This document shows positions 11,254 through 23,680 of a stretch of 64,000 nucleotides of DNA, in pieces. The DNA lies in the NCBI GenBank assembly GCA_032433595.1, contig JASWJB010000086.1, positions 1 through 64,000 on the forward strand, written 5' to 3'. The notes beneath the pieces are model-generated. The model was not told where the DNA came from, made no database searches, and was given only the letters and a program-made list of their open reading frames with translations. This DNA is from Conoideocrella luteorostrata. Lineage: Eukaryota; Ascomycota; Sordariomycetes; Hypocreales; Clavicipitaceae. The position numbers were made by a program, and so were the translations under genes. Numbering within the stretch: position 1 is the stretch's first letter; each line of letters opens with the position of its first letter.

Positions 11254-12833
11254 TCACACCAGGGATGCCGGCTGACGCCTTGCTACACCTTTTTGCACCT
11301 TGCATGAATACCAATCCTGCTGTGAATCAATATCATGTTATGCACTCGTCTTGGCATGAGAATCACTGCTTCCAGTTTGGTCTGGGAGGTCAGGCAGACA
11401 GAATTGAGTAACACATGTGACCAGGCCGTATCATTGCCACGGGCCAATTCTACCAATTCTACGTGGACCTTGATATTATGCTTCAGATATCAAGCAAATA
11501 CTCACCGCCGATTTCGGGAACTGGCACCTTTCGGATTGGTCATCCGAGGGGAAACCCCTCATTACGGAATACAACACACCAAGTACGAGATACATAGCGT
11601 CGGGGACGTCATCCATGATCATTAGAGGTCAAAGCCATCGACTTGTCCTTTCAGATCTTGCCAGCAATTGGGCGTCCACGAATTGCACATTCGTCAGTGA
11701 GGTAGCTTTGTTGTTGGAATGATACCAGACAATTTGAAACGCGGCGAACGTGCAAAGGCACCCACAGAATCCGCCTGTGAAACAATTTGCTTGTACACAT
11801 CAAGCATACCTGATAATGTTATATACCTGCTATTGAGGCTCCGTTAATCCGGGAAAGCGGCTGGTATTGCATGCCAAGCAAAGGCGGACGGAGTTCGTCC
11901 TCTGTAGACTGACGATGTGCTCGCTGATACTGGTTCTTTTGAGCTGCCAGCACCAGAAAATAGCTAATCAAAAAATTTGAATACCATCACCAAAAAGCAT
12001 CAACGTTTCCGAGTAACATTGGGTCTCGCCTTGACATACAAAATTTGAGAGCACATGGTATTTGCAGATACATAACAGGCAACTCAAATATCGGCACTTG
12101 AATTCCACACTCATCCTCCACTTCCACCTCACATCCGCCAGCATATCAAGGCGACAGGGGCAAATTAAGTATGAATCTCATTTGATGAGCTGGTACAGTC
12201 AAGTCGGTGCTCGGCTTCGGCTTTCGCCTAACTTGCAGAATCGCCTGGTGGCAATGGTGGAGTGATGGTTTGTCATTTCATGTGGCATTCCACATCCAAC
12301 CAAACTCGGCAGCCAACAACTCCGGCTAGCCCTAGTTGATGGTGCAATCCGTGGATAGCCAAGCCGCGGGTAGCCATGCCCGCTGCCATGAGGGAATCAA
12401 ACCAGCCCCCGATACATCACCGGCCGGCCGGCTTTTCCCCACGGCAGGCAAGTAGGTCTGTAGTATGCCTATTGTACTTGCTTGGGGATGGTGGGTTCTT
12501 CACTCCATGATCCATGACTGACTCCACCCATGACAAGGCTTGGTTTCGCTCCGCGCCGACAACCGCAATCGGTCCAAGAGGGAGGAGGAAAAAAAAAATA
12601 ACCGTCCCGCCACCCGTCTAATTCAGTTACTAATAGGAACTGTTCCTCGTCCTCTTTAATACCCGTCTCCCACCTGTTGGCAGAGGGCGTCGAATTGGCA
12701 CTTCCATCCGTTCATTTCGTACATCTTGACTAGTCAAGATTACTCAATAAACAGGCGTTTTTGAAAATATTCAGACACTTCTCCATCTTCACCGTGAGTT
12801 CACCTTATCAAGTAACAGTCAAGGGACGCAATT
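11254..12833. other. Intergenic, 1.6 kb upstream of the MFS gene
   Basis: No supportable gene. It includes a CCGGCCGGCCGG block at 12420-12431 and a short A-run near 12590. The part nearest 12834 is presumably the MFS promoter, with CTTTAATA at 12655. Confidence 0.45.
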
Positions 12834-14283
12834 ATGGACGTTCATCAGGTCAACTCGAGAGTACTTCACGATGACGAGGGTACTTACACGACGGAGAACG
12901 CCTCTCCAGACGCTATCCTCAATGATGATGGAATCAAGGGCAACAACCACAACAACCTAGAAAAGAAGAACACAGTGGTTTCAAACGCATCGTATGAGGA
13001 AACATTTCCTGAGGGTGGCCTCCGAGCATGGCTGGTAGTTCTTGGCGCCTGGTTTGCCTTGATGTCGGCTATGGGTCTGATGAATACTATTGCTGTCTTT
13101 CAAGCCTACACACTGAGCCACCAGCTGAAAGGACACAGTGAAGGTACCGTAGGTTGGATCTTTTCCATCTACACTTTTCTTGCCTTCTTTTGCGGAGTAT
13201 ACATCGGACCAGTTTTTGACAAGTATGGTCCCCGCTGGCTGGTCATTGCTGGTTGTGCTACTACTGTGACGGGAGTTGTGTGCATGAGTTTTTGTCAAGG
13301 TCAGTTACAAGTCGCTTTGTCCCCTTTTACCTAAGTACATGTAATCAACAAAGCATGCTAACACTTTACCAGAGCTCTGGCAGTTCATTCTTTCCTTTGG
13401 TGTACTCTGTGGCTTCGGTACATCACTACTCTTCACGCCATGCATTGCAGCAGTTGGGCACTGGTTTCGCCGTCGCAGAGGCTTCGCCACCGGCATGGCA
13501 TCCACGGCTGGAGGAATTGGAGGCATCATCTTTCCTCTTATGCTCACGTCGCTGTTTGACCAGGTCGGCTTCGGCTGGGCCACACGCGTTCTAGCTCTCA
13601 TATGCCTGGTAAGCGGCATTGTCGGCATCCTGCTCGTGCGATCTCGACTTCCCCCGGCCGCCAACGCCACAGCACATCCCGACTTTCGCATTTTCAAGCA
13701 AGTTCCCTTCACCCTCACCGCCATCGGCATCTTCTTGCTCGAATTTTCACTCTTCATCCCGCTCGCATATATTTCGACTTATGCCCAGTACAAGGGATTC
13801 AGCGAACAATTTGCATTTCACCTGCTTCCCATCATGAACACTGGGTCTGTCATCGGACGAGCCCTGCCTGGATACTACGCCGATGTGGTCGGCCCGTTCA
13901 ACGTTTGCATCTTCTCGGTCATCCTGTCTCTTGTCGCCTGTCTATGCGTGTGGCTCCCGCTGGGCCATACCGCGGCAGGTGTCATTGTTTTCTCAATTCT
14001 CTTCGGATTCGGCAGCGGTACGAGCATTTCCATTGCGCCGGTTTGCATCGGAAGAATGTGTAAAACCCAGCAATACGGCCGATACTATGCTACAACATAC
14101 ACGGTCGTGTCTTTTGCTTGCTTGATTGGCATCCCCATTGGTGGAAGCATCGTTGGCGCAAACGACGGGGATTACCAGGGCCTCATCATATTCACTGGCG
14201 CTATCTATGTCGGCTCGGCGGCGTGTTTGATGGCGGCCAAGGTGGCGCAACTGGGTATGAGGAACTGGTTGGCAACGTACTAG
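12834..14283 (+). CDS. Monocarboxylate/riboflavin-transporter-like MFS permease (MCT, Mch-type)
   Basis: Plasma-membrane transporter of the MCT branch of the major facilitator superfamily. Exon 1 is 12834-13299, intron 13300-13372 (GTCAGT...ACCAG, branch GCTAACAC), exon 2 13373-14283 (458 aa). A hydrophilic 60-residue N-terminus is followed by FPEGGLRAWLVVLGAWF, the conserved [D/E]GG-x-RAW entry to TM1 in MCTs. Further signatures are FDKYGPRW, GHWFRRRRGFATGMASTAGG and GRALPGYYADVVGPF. About twelve membrane segments are visible. The substrate cannot be told: fungal relatives include riboflavin and carboxylate carriers. The neighbours are housekeeping genes, not a cluster. Confidence 0.88.
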
Positions 14284-14743
14284 GTGGATGGATTGGGTGG
14301 ACCAAAAAAGCCCCGGTCAGCTTTTGCCCCAGTCAGCTTTGAAGAGGAAAAAGAGCGAAGGGTATGATGATCCGGTCGGGTTTAAGAGTGGGTTTATTTC
14401 TTTTTCTTTTTTGGATTTGCGAAACCAACGGACTGCATTTCTGGCGTTTGTGTTTAAAAAAGTGGCAAAAAGTCGATGCATTGCTCTGGAGTTTCTAGCG
14501 ATTCACGGCAGGGCAGGCATTTGCAAGATTAGTAGAACATACCCCAAAAGTAGATTTGACAGCGGAAAAGACAGCTTTAATATAACTAATGGTTAACATC
14601 AGTTGGCGTATCATGACGGCATTTACTAGTAGCGAGGAATCAACAACACCACATGCTTTGCTACAGTACGTGTAGCTATACCAGCTGCACAATTTCTACA
14701 TTTTTCACCTCCCTGATTTTCACGTAATCCCTAGATAATGTTT
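14284..14743. other. Convergent 3' flanks of MFS and PPCS genes
   Basis: 460 bases holding the two 3' UTRs. T-rich stretch TTTCTTTTTCTTTTTT at 14397-14412. Nothing else was seen. Confidence 0.5.
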
Positions 14744-15916
14744 TTATAACGGATGCCGCGGCTGGGTCTCTGTGCGTCCCTCTATGCCATCCATATGCGT
14801 ATCCCTCACGCCATCCTGCCCAATATAATCATCATGCAGCTCCGCCACCGCCGGGATGATCAAGCTCTCGATCTCCGTGTCCGGATCCTCCCTCGGCAGC
14901 TCCTCCGCCCGCAACGGCCTGCCCTCTGCATCTCCCCAGCTCGTCTGCGCCGCCGGCGGCGGCACACGCAGCCAGTTGTCCTCCCGGCCGGGGCTCACAA
15001 ACACAACCTCCCACTTGCGCGTTGACAGCAGATTCCCAATCACCAAATGGTGCTGGTAGCGCTCGAGTGAGTGCCGCGCCTTGGCTACCAGGATGGCCGG
15101 GTCCGTCTCCAGCTTGAACGAGATGATCATGCCCTGCGCCCAGTCGTCGACCAGGCTCTTGAGGAACTTTGGCACGGGGTCCAGATCCACAACCAGGCGC
15201 TTCGACCGAGGCACCCTCGGCGAGGCGTCGAAGTTGTCGAATTCCTCGTCCTCGGAGCCCTTTCTCTCCCTCGACGTCGTCGTCGTCGCCGCCGCGGGGT
15301 CCTTGACCGCATCTGTGCTCTGGATCTTGTGCTCGGCCATCCGCTCCGGCGGGACGAAGAAGTCCGACACGGCCGCAGCGAGATACAGCAGCCCGCTCTT
15401 GCCCAGCGGGCTCATCAGCCTAGAGATGGCCCGCAGCTCGTGCAGGTAGTCCCCGATGGTGACGAACGGAATCATCAGCAGCGTGTTTGCGGCCTTGGCG
15501 GCGCGGTACTTCTTCAGCACGTCGCTCACCTTGGCGGAGTCATGGCCCTCGCGCCACTCGACCTTGCCGCCGGGGCCCTCGCTCAGGAAATCCAGGAAAC
15601 AGTCCCGCGAGTGCGAAAAGTGCCGCGAGTAGGGGAGCAGGCTGAACTGCCGGTGCAGGAAGATGACGGCATAGCCCGCCTCGAGGAAGTACTCTGCCGA
15701 GGTGGCGCCGCGGGTGCCGGCGGAGAAGTTGTCGATGAAGCGCACGGTTTGCTTCTCCAGGGGCACCGTGGTGCCGCCCGAGGTGATGAGCACGACGCGC
15801 TTGTTGGAGAGGGCGTGCGTGGATATGAAGGCCTGGGCGAGGCTGGTATGCTCTTCGAGGGCGCGCGGGGGCGGGTTGGATGCGAAGTAGGCGTCTTCGG
15901 CAGAGGGGGGCGCCAT
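14744..15916 (-). CDS. CAB2: Phosphopantothenate--cysteine ligase (PPCS, CAB2-like)
   Basis: Second step of coenzyme A synthesis from phosphopantothenate: ATP/CTP-dependent coupling to cysteine. Single exon, 390 aa. The nucleotide-binding start VLITSGGTTVPLEKQTVRFI and the DNFSAGTRGATSAEYFL block are the eukaryotic PPCS signature. The SGLLYLAAAVSDFFVPPERM block (about residue 180) and the later MIISFKLETDP and HLVIGNLLSTRKWEVVFV segments complete the fold. A low-complexity Ala/Thr/Glu insertion sits near residues 205-235. The coding strand is GC-rich at third positions, which produces a long open frame on the opposite strand. Confidence 0.93.
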   Translation of the reverse strand: MAPPSAEDAYFASNPPPRALEEHTSLAQAFISTHALSNKRVVLITSGGTTVPLEKQTVRFIDNFSAGTRGATSAEYFLEAGYAVIFLHRQFSLLPYSRHFSHSRDCFLDFLSEGPGGKVEWREGHDSAKVSDVLKKYRAAKAANTLLMIPFVTIGDYLHELRAISRLMSPLGKSGLLYLAAAVSDFFVPPERMAEHKIQSTDAVKDPAAATTTTSRERKGSEDEEFDNFDASPRVPRSKRLVVDLDPVPKFLKSLVDDWAQGMIISFKLETDPAILVAKARHSLERYQHHLVIGNLLSTRKWEVVFVSPGREDNWLRVPPPAAQTSWGDAEGRPLRAEELPREDPDTEIESLIIPAVAELHDDYIGQDGVRDTHMDGIEGRTETQPRHPL

Positions 15917-15947
15917 TCTGAATGAGATGGCGAGGGGGCGGAGCGAA

Positions 15948-15960
15948 GGGGGGGGGGGGG
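15948..15960. repeat. G13 homopolymer upstream of PPCS
   Basis: A run of 13 G residues about 32 bases upstream of the PPCS start codon (C-run on the coding strand). It probably lies in the 5' leader or proximal promoter. Confidence 0.8.
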
Positions 15961-17347
15961 TTGGTGGGTGCTGTAAGGAAAAAGAGGACGATTTGGTTTT
16001 ATGAGAATGGTGATGTGATGGGAGGTGAGGTTCAGTGAGAAGTAGTGATTGTGGAGATGGCCAGTGAGAATGAGCTGAGATTGACAGCCCCGACGATGCT
16101 ACTGCCGATGGTTTTGGGATGAAGATGGACGATGGGTGAAGATCGAAAAGAGAGGTTCATCGGCGAGACCATGTCGCTATAAATTGAGATCAACTGGGGG
16201 GAATTGACCCTTTTTATATTGGGCATGTCCTCTGTGCTCATATTTACGAAGCAGCTTACATCCTGGTGGGGTTTGTTTGTTGGAGTTGGTGTTGCACCTC
16301 TGTCGGTGCTGCCCCAGGAGGTGGGCCGGCATAGATAAGATGGTGGGTAGGTAGGTACGGAGTATGCTCTACATGAATGACTGTACTCCGTGGAAACATA
16401 ATAAATAAGAGGCGGGAAAAAATGACAGAGGAGAACATAGAGAGGAGAGAGAGAAAAAATAAAGAGAAGAAAAAGGGGCGGTGGGAAAGAAGGAAAATAC
16501 TATAAAGCGGTTATGCTCGGAAGTTTAAGCTACGCAATATTCGCGCCGGGTAATATAGCCAAGTTGACGGACGGACTAAACTAGTTGTGGCTGTCCTGTG
16601 TGAGGTTACTCTGAACCAACCAACTAACTAACCAGCTACAGAGCACAGATCTGGATGACGAGACACTTACTTCATCATGCGACTCACACCTCTGCTCGCC
16701 CGTTATCGTAATCCTCTTTATCATTATCCATGCAGCCGTGCAACCAACGCGCTGTGAACCCTTCGCACTATTGCACTCTTTCGGCGACCAAACTGGCTGC
16801 CAAACAGCTCCGACTGGGTTATGTAGCATATTATTATTATGTACGGAGTATTACCGCGGCTCGTTGGTTATGCTATTCCCCACCAGAGTGCCTTTGGTAA
16901 ACGCAGGCGCCAGTGTCATTAAGAGTCTGCCCCTGAGTATGATGGCAATTGCTGGCAGCCATTCTCTTGAATGCAATTTCGAGGCTCATCAACCTGGTCA
17001 TAGTCATTCACTTTGAGTTGAGCGACGAGTCCACCATTACTGAGTTGCTGGATGTCTGAAAAAGGCGAGAGCCGCCGAGGCGAAGCAGCACCGTGAGCAG
17101 CGGTCGAAGAAGGATATTGTATCTAGCGGCGCATTTCATATAGCTTGCGACTGAGTCCGTTCTCAACCGCATTGGCGGAACGATCGTTAGCCAACTGTGG
17201 CCTGAGCAGAGTATCCCCATGCTGACCATCGGAGCGGAGATAAAGGGTGCAAATTATCAAGAGATGCAAACGCAAGCTCAATGACTTGGCGGTCGAGGAA
17301 GCTTAAACGAGAAGCAAGGCGGCACCCTCGTTTATCAACCCACCAAT
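15961..17347. other. Intergenic between PPCS promoter and NLR 3' end
   Basis: About 1.4 kb. It includes two exact TACGGAGTA copies (16356-16364, 16842-16850), a partial copy in inverse orientation at 16384, and a purine-rich stretch at 16400-16495. No recognisable protein in any frame. Confidence 0.45.
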
Positions 17348-20300
17348 CTAGAGACTCCATTCTGCTATAGAGTTTAAAGACGATGCTGTATATGGATGAT
17401 CTGCGCCAAGGATCTGTTGCCGGGCGTGGGCACATTCCTTCATCAATTTCAAGGCATCTGTTTGGCGACCTTGCCTATGCCAGGTGTAAGCCAGGTTGTT
17501 CATGCTGGTAAGCGTGTCGGGATGGTCAGCTCCAAGCCTTATCTTCCTGGTCTCCAGTACCTGCACCTCAAGCGTCTCGGCCTCTTCCCACCGGCCTTGG
17601 TTCCAATACGTTGTTGCTAGGTTAGCCATGCTTCGCAGCGTGTCGGGATGATCAGCTCCAAGCCTTGTCTTGCTAGTATCTATCACCTGCACCTGAAGCT
17701 TCTTGGCTTCTTCCCACTGGCCTTGGTTCCAATACGTTGTTGCTAGGTTAGCCATGCTGCTTAGCGTGTCGGGATGGTCAGCTCCAAGCCTTGTCTTGCT
17801 AGTATTTATCACCTGCACCTGAAGCTTCTCGGCTTCTTCCCACCGGCCTTGGTTCCTATACGTTGTTGCTAGGTTGGCTATGCTGCTTAGCGTGTCGGGA
17901 TAATCAGCTCCAAGCCTTGTCTTCCTAATATCCATCACCTGCACCTGAAGCTTCTCGGCTTCTTCCCACTGGCCTTGGTTCCTATACGTTTCTGCTAGGT
18001 TGGCTATGCTGCTTAGCGTGTCGGGATGATCAGCTCCAAGCTTCGTCTTCCTAATATCTATTACCTGCACCTGAAGCTTCTTGTCTTCTTCCCACCGGCC
18101 CTGGTTCCCATACGTTGTTGCTAGGTTAGCCATGCTGCTTAGCGTGTCGGGATGATCAGCTCCAAGCCTTGTCTTCCTAGTATCCATCACCTGCACCTGA
18201 AGCTTCTCGGCTTCTTCCCACCGGCCTTGGTTCCAATACGTTGCTGCTAGGTTACCCATGCTTCGCAGCGTGTCGGGATGATCAGCTCCAAGCCTCGTTT
18301 TGCTAGTCTCCATTACCTGCACCTGAAGCTTCTCGGCTTCTTCCCACCGGCCTTGGTTCCAATACGTTGCTGCTAGGTTGGCCATGCTCTCCAGCGTAGA
18401 CGGATCTTCTAGCCCTAGGAGCCTTTTTCGAACCTCAACTGACTTCTGAGCAATAACCTCTGCGTTGTTGTAATCACCCTTCTTCAGCATGTAATAGGTA
18501 ACATTTGTTAACAAAAGGCCCCAATTAAGAATGTCTGCTTCATTATCCGGTTGCCTCTTTAGTGTTGTCTCAATATGTGGTAGTAGCATCTGACATTCGT
18601 GCCATGTCTCGAAATCCCCGCTCGGAAAATGTTCTGAGGCTACCCGCACAAAAATGTTCTCCCAGCGTGTTATGTGGCCCAGCTCTGAAAGCCAAGACCG
18701 CGTACAAATCTGGACCAGCGAATGCATCTCGTACACCTGCGGTTCGGCAGGAGTGTTGATGAGTGAGTAGGCCAGCAAAACATCCATGTCTTTCTCTAAG
18801 GTCTCATCGCTAATTTGCTCAAATTCACTGTTCTGTAGACCTTCTCTATACCCCGATAAAACATACTGAGGGATGTTGCGCGGCTGAAAGAAACTTAAGA
18901 GCGAGAGTAAATTTGCGGCAGCAGGGCTTTCTCGAAGAATTTGCTCGAACGTCACTTTCCATGTAACAGCAACGGAGTTCGACATGCTGTCGTGTCTGCG
19001 GATATCGCCCCCATCATGACTTAGAAGACCTGTCTTTTGCCAGTCGCTTTTTTGGAAACGTTCTATATATGCAGCAATCGAGATGCGACGGCGGTTGATG
19101 TATGCGGCAGCCTGGCCGACAGCAAGCGGAATGCAATCTAAGCAACGGACAAGGTCGGTAGCGGCGCGTTCGACGACGCCAGAACTGAGCCTTTTTCGTA
19201 ACAGCAGGACAGCCTCGTCACTGCTCATTGTGTGGAGCTGCATAATTGTAATGTGGCTGCCTGTTAATCTCTCGGCGACATTCAGATTCCGCGATGTCAC
19301 TAGAACTTTCCCATTGCCCGTCTTCGGTAGATAGGACGCAAGCGGTGACGACTCGGTCTGTCCGAAAAAAACGTCAAACTCGTCGGCGTTATCGAGAATT
19401 ATCAACCATGGGGACACATCATCTCTCTGCAGCCAGTCACGAACAAGCGGTAAGATGTTTACTTTGGGATCGTGGCGGCGAGGCAGGGCAAGTTTGTCTG
19501 CAAGGGACTGATAGGATTCCACGAATGTCGCCTTTGTGCGCCCATGCACCCAGAAAACACTCTTCTCAGGGCTGGAGCGATGGACCTCGTGAGCAACTTC
19601 AATGGCAATTTGAGATTTCCTTCTCTAATGTTAGCATTGAATGTCAGTGGCAGCTAGACTGAAAACATCCTACCCGAAACCTCCCATGCCTGTCAGCGCT
19701 ATTCGACTAGCAGTACCTACGAGTTGCTCGTGAATCCATTTCTGAATGACGGGCCGTGCGACAAAATCCGGATCCTGGGGGAAAGGTAAGATAAAGTGAG
19801 GCTTCTGGGCGATATATGTGTCTTCATTCGTCGGAGAGGAATTCTGGACTCCATTCTTGATATGGAGAAGCAGGGTTCTAAGTATTATAAGTCCATCGTT
19901 TTGATTGGAGCGTAAAGGAACGAAACTTACGTTTGATCAATCTGTAGACCATCCATGATCCTGCGATGATATCGTTCTAGAGCAGAAATCGTAGTCTCGA
20001 TCTCTCCACGGCTAAGCGGCCACTTTAGAGCACGGAGCCAAAGCCGGTGCTTCCTCTTGTGCACGGTGCCGGTTTCGAGCTTGCCGTGCAGCTTTTCTAG
20101 CGTGGAGTGACATCCTGCGAGTTGATCCGTCAATCCGCGCGACGCAGAAAGCGATACCCCTTGCGGTGCTTCAATGAGTGCTCTGGCGTCGTCGAGTGTC
20201 GTCTTTAGACCCTTTACATGCGTCTCGAGGCGTGCAATGTCGGCTTGGGCGTTGGCGGCTGCATTAGCATACTGCGAACAAAGAGTAATTACTTTAACCG

Positions 20301-20352
20301 ACACGTCAACGACCGCAATAACACTCGCCGCAACGCTGAGGCCGTCCATCAT
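17348..20352 (-). CDS. NLR-type receptor: Helo-like N-terminal domain, NB-ARC-like NTPase, TPR repeats
   Basis: Fungal STAND/NLR protein, probably involved in non-self recognition. Exons are 20352-19931, 19877-19674, 19619-17348; introns 19878-19930 and 19620-19673; 965 aa. Residues 1-140 match the fungal Helo_like_N type (MMDGLSVAASVIAVVDVSV ... ALERYHRRIMDGLQIDQT). The linker carries KPHFILPFPQDPDFVARP, normal for this class. P-loop GMGGFGKS is at about residues 204-211, completed only by splicing intron 2. Walker B LIILDNADE is at about 281-289, and CIPLAVGQAAAYI follows. From residue 621 there are eight 42-residue TPR units, seven almost identical. The second intron uses an AAG acceptor, the only one that restores GKS. 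The start may be either of two adjacent ATGs (20352/20349). Confidence 0.88.
17378..18385 (-). repeat. Tandem 126-bp TPR-encoding repeats (8 units)
   Basis: Eight direct units of 126 bp inside the NLR gene: 18385-18260, 18259-18134, 18133-18008, 18007-17882, 17881-17756, 17755-17630, 17629-17504, 17503-17378. Units 1-7 encode variants of M-ANLATTYWNQGRWEEAEKL ... GADHPDTLSS. Differences sit mainly at a few positions: residue after TY (W/G/R), residue after NQG (R/Q), and the M[ED][TI][SR]K stretch. Unit 8 is diverged and ends the domain. Confidence 0.95.
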
Positions 20353-23300
20353 AGCTGGCCGGGCAGTTTGTATGATGACCAGCCGATCCAGGCAACAATC
20401 GTGGTGTTTGAACATGCCGCTGACGAGGGCAGGCGGGGGAAAGAGGCCGAGCTGATATGCATGACGCCGGCACACGATTGGTCTATTTCTCCGACGATTC
20501 TAAGCAAAAAATGGATAACGACCAGCACCCGCATTGGGTTATTGAGCTGAGGGCGCGTGACTTCCGGTGGATGTGACTGATGCAATAGTCCGACCATGAG
20601 GCGTCGTGGTGTCACTTCAGGTGTAAACGTATTTATAGCCGCCTTGCCTTTATGGGTATATACATGACTAATGTTTACATCATTTCATTCAATCTACGTC
20701 GGACATTTGGTAGGCCTGAATCGTGTTTTATCAAAGCGGAAGGATACTATGGCGGAAACCGAATGAGCCTCATAAAACGCAATAATTAAATCGGCACACC
20801 GGCTAATCCGGTCGCAGTGCACATCCACAAATAGCCAAGATTTGGACCGCACTACCATTTGACTGGCTGGTTTAATCCTACTTAGGTGCGGAGCAGTACA
20901 AGTCTGACTGACACACGATTCACGCGGGATCGAACTCGCTTGAGGGCCACGATGACCTCTGGGATAAGAATGAGGCTGGTTGTCCAGACCCAGAAATGAA
21001 AGAAGCCGATGTGGAGAGCATATTCTTCGGGATTGACAGATGCCCCGGTGTTAATGTTGAAGGCAATGTTGATTCACCTAAGTGGAACCTGCTAGGGGAG
21101 GTGCGGGAATTTAACAAACTTGGAGTAGTTCGTGATCGCGATTCAGCATTAGTAAGGTTAGGAGCGGTAGTGGTACAGTAATTTAGCAGTAGTAGCAATT
21201 TTATACCAGTAGAGCAATGCAGGCACCAGTCTGTTTGTGTCTGCAGGGGCTGAATGTTGTGGTCTGCATGTTGTGGATTGCATTTCATCGGTTGCATGTC
21301 GCCGGCAGCGTGTTGTTGGCTGTCTTCAGCCACTTGCTATTTGTTGCAAAATTATTAGATTTTTTTTTATAGTTTGAACTAGGTAGCTATTAATATAACC
21401 AACTACATTAGCAAGTAAGGTTCCCGGTTATAGGAAGTTTTACATGGAGGCCATCCACTCACGCCCGACAGACCTCATCCTCCCCCGAACGGAAGGCTTT
21501 GCTTGCTCGCAAGGAGCAGCAGAGCCGCTTCTTTGAGGACGAGAAGGAATATTTCACTAACCCACGCGTTCGAGAGATAGAAAAAGAGATTGTCTGGAGG
21601 GCCTGAATATATAGAGACGCCATACAACAGCCTAGATCGACATACTTTATTAAGCGAGACAAAAGGAGTGCTTTCGCCTTGAACCCGCCGTTTGGTGGCG
21701 GACTGCTGGAGGACGGACGCCAGGGGTAACGCTCAACTGCAGTGTACCTGTTCCCAAGTCCCTCTAGAGGACCAAACTTCCTCTGTATTCAGGTCTCAGA
21801 AAGAACAGCAGGCAGCCGGTGTCAGTCAGCCTCGGACTCTTAGCGATAAGCTCGCCTCCGTTGGTAGCATCATTGAGAACTCACGAATGTTTGACTGCTC
21901 CTAGCTGTCTGCCGTCCAATCTGCCGACCGGGTGTGCTCAATGCCGTCTCAGTTCCACGGCCTCGCAGGCTTGTTTTCCATAATGAGGTTGACGATGCCA
22001 CGTTATATCTCAGTATTGTCCAGCCGTGTTCTTCACAAATCGACCTCCCCCGCCACTTCTCTTCCCGGCAAGCCCATCCTTGTTGAAGCAAACGTGGTTC
22101 GGTTTAGGCGGCATTACGGGCTAGTTCAAAGCTACACCGGGTCGAGATCATGGAAAATCCCAGAAAGAGACGTGAACACAACAACAATGATACAGACAAG
22201 GTCATCGTGGTTGCTCAACTCTAGCTAGTGCCATAACTAGTTCAATGCTTAGACCAGAGGTACACGATGTTTTCTACAGCGTGTTCAAGTATCGCTTCGA
22301 CCAAGCCCGCGTTATGGTTCGAGCTCTGTCGCACCATCATTAGTTGAGGAGGCGCTGAGGCAGACGGCCACTTTTGTAAGAAACCCGGATTGTAGATAAC
22401 CTGCATCACGATCAACCCACCTAAGGAAACTTGGCATAGGTAGAGCATGTGACAAGTTGGCCGCTCAGTTATGGTCCTTCTCTTTCGTAGTCTCGGCCCG
22501 GTTGGGTAACGTTGGCCAACTGAATAATCAGCTCGCTCTTCTACTTACAGCTGACTGTTCGATCTACATAACGCCAGGACTCGCCATCCATCACAGGATA
22601 GCCTCGGACGTAGGGAAGTTCACTCGCCACCATCACTCAGCGGATGGCCACGTCGTGTCCTTGTACGCTTCGCAATCTCTCGTACATCGCTACACTTGTG
22701 GCAAACTCGTCCACCCAGTCGTCTTTCTGTCTCTTTAGCATAATGTTTGCCAGCAACACCCACTGCGGAAAGCCGAATTGGACCTATGAGCGGACAGCTG
22801 AGGGGGAATGGATGGAGTAATATCCCGGACAGCAAGATCGACAGCCGAGACTGGTACAGCAAGTCGTAATCCGTTGGGGAGTTCCCAGTCGGACTGTCCG
22901 CTCGTAGCAATTATGATGCCACTACCGAACCGGAAATTACTACTGGTCAAACAAAGACAACAGTCAGCCTCAGCCTGTGTGGGTGGCGCATGGAAGCACG
23001 GTGAACGACGCTGGGAGAAGGGCGCGAGTGGCATCCAATTGTCCTCAGCGGCAATTTTCTTACGCCCCACAAGAATATCGCTCTGTATCACCGCACGGTT
23101 CCTCATCCGTCAATCTTAACGAGCTGACTGACGGCGGATTAGTGGGTGACGAAAAACAGAGCATGGGAATTAATTAAACCATTTCGGGGTGGGGCTAGGA
23201 CTTGCCCGATAAGGCAACCATCGGATATAACTGGTAGTCAAGGACTAATTTCCGGACCTGCTGTCATTCAATTCTTCGTTTGAACACTCCGGCTTCTTCT

Positions 23301-23680
23301 TCAGCCAAATCATCGACATCCAGTGCTGTTATAAGTTTATTAGATTTAGTAAGCTGGAATATATGAATGTAATAGCATACAACTAGCAGTATTTCTTATG
23401 TTTTAAGCTAATAAACTTCTTCAACCCGTCAAAAATCACAACCAGCATTTATGTCGATCAGAGCTTTGGTCTCCGTATCTGGCTGGGTCTCCATGGCGTC
23501 CAACATCAAATACTCGTAGACAGCCCAAAAGGTTGATTGGAACTAGTTGTATTATGCTGCTGCGTTACGTTTTCATATAACTCTACAACTACATGCACTC
23601 TTTTTTTCTTCATCTCAGCTCTACCCAAATCAGTAATACATGTTTGCTCCAATTACTCCATCTCCCACTCTATGTATGCC
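20353..23680. other. Gene-poor region with decayed coding-like scraps
   Basis: 3.3 kb without an intact gene. Minus strand 21090-20890 reads as a membrane-like segment without a start (EEYALHIGFFHFWVWTTSLI, then PEVIVALKRVRSR), closed upstream by a TGA. Plus strand about 21409-21604 is an open frame without a start that ends FFEDEKEYFTNPRVREIEKE-IVWRA. Neither could be assigned. An A/T-rich stretch lies at 21350-21400. The first 150 bases next to 20353 are presumably the NLR promoter. Confidence 0.4.

Noticed and set aside
15071..15925. 284-codon frame antisense to PPCS
   Set aside because: It arises from high third-position GC of PPCS; its Arg/Gly/Glu/Leu composition has no recognisable domain.
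17378..18385. The 126-bp units as a non-coding minisatellite
   Set aside because: The unit length is a multiple of three, all units share one open frame, and the product is a standard TPR (NxxLAxTYxxQGRxxEA).
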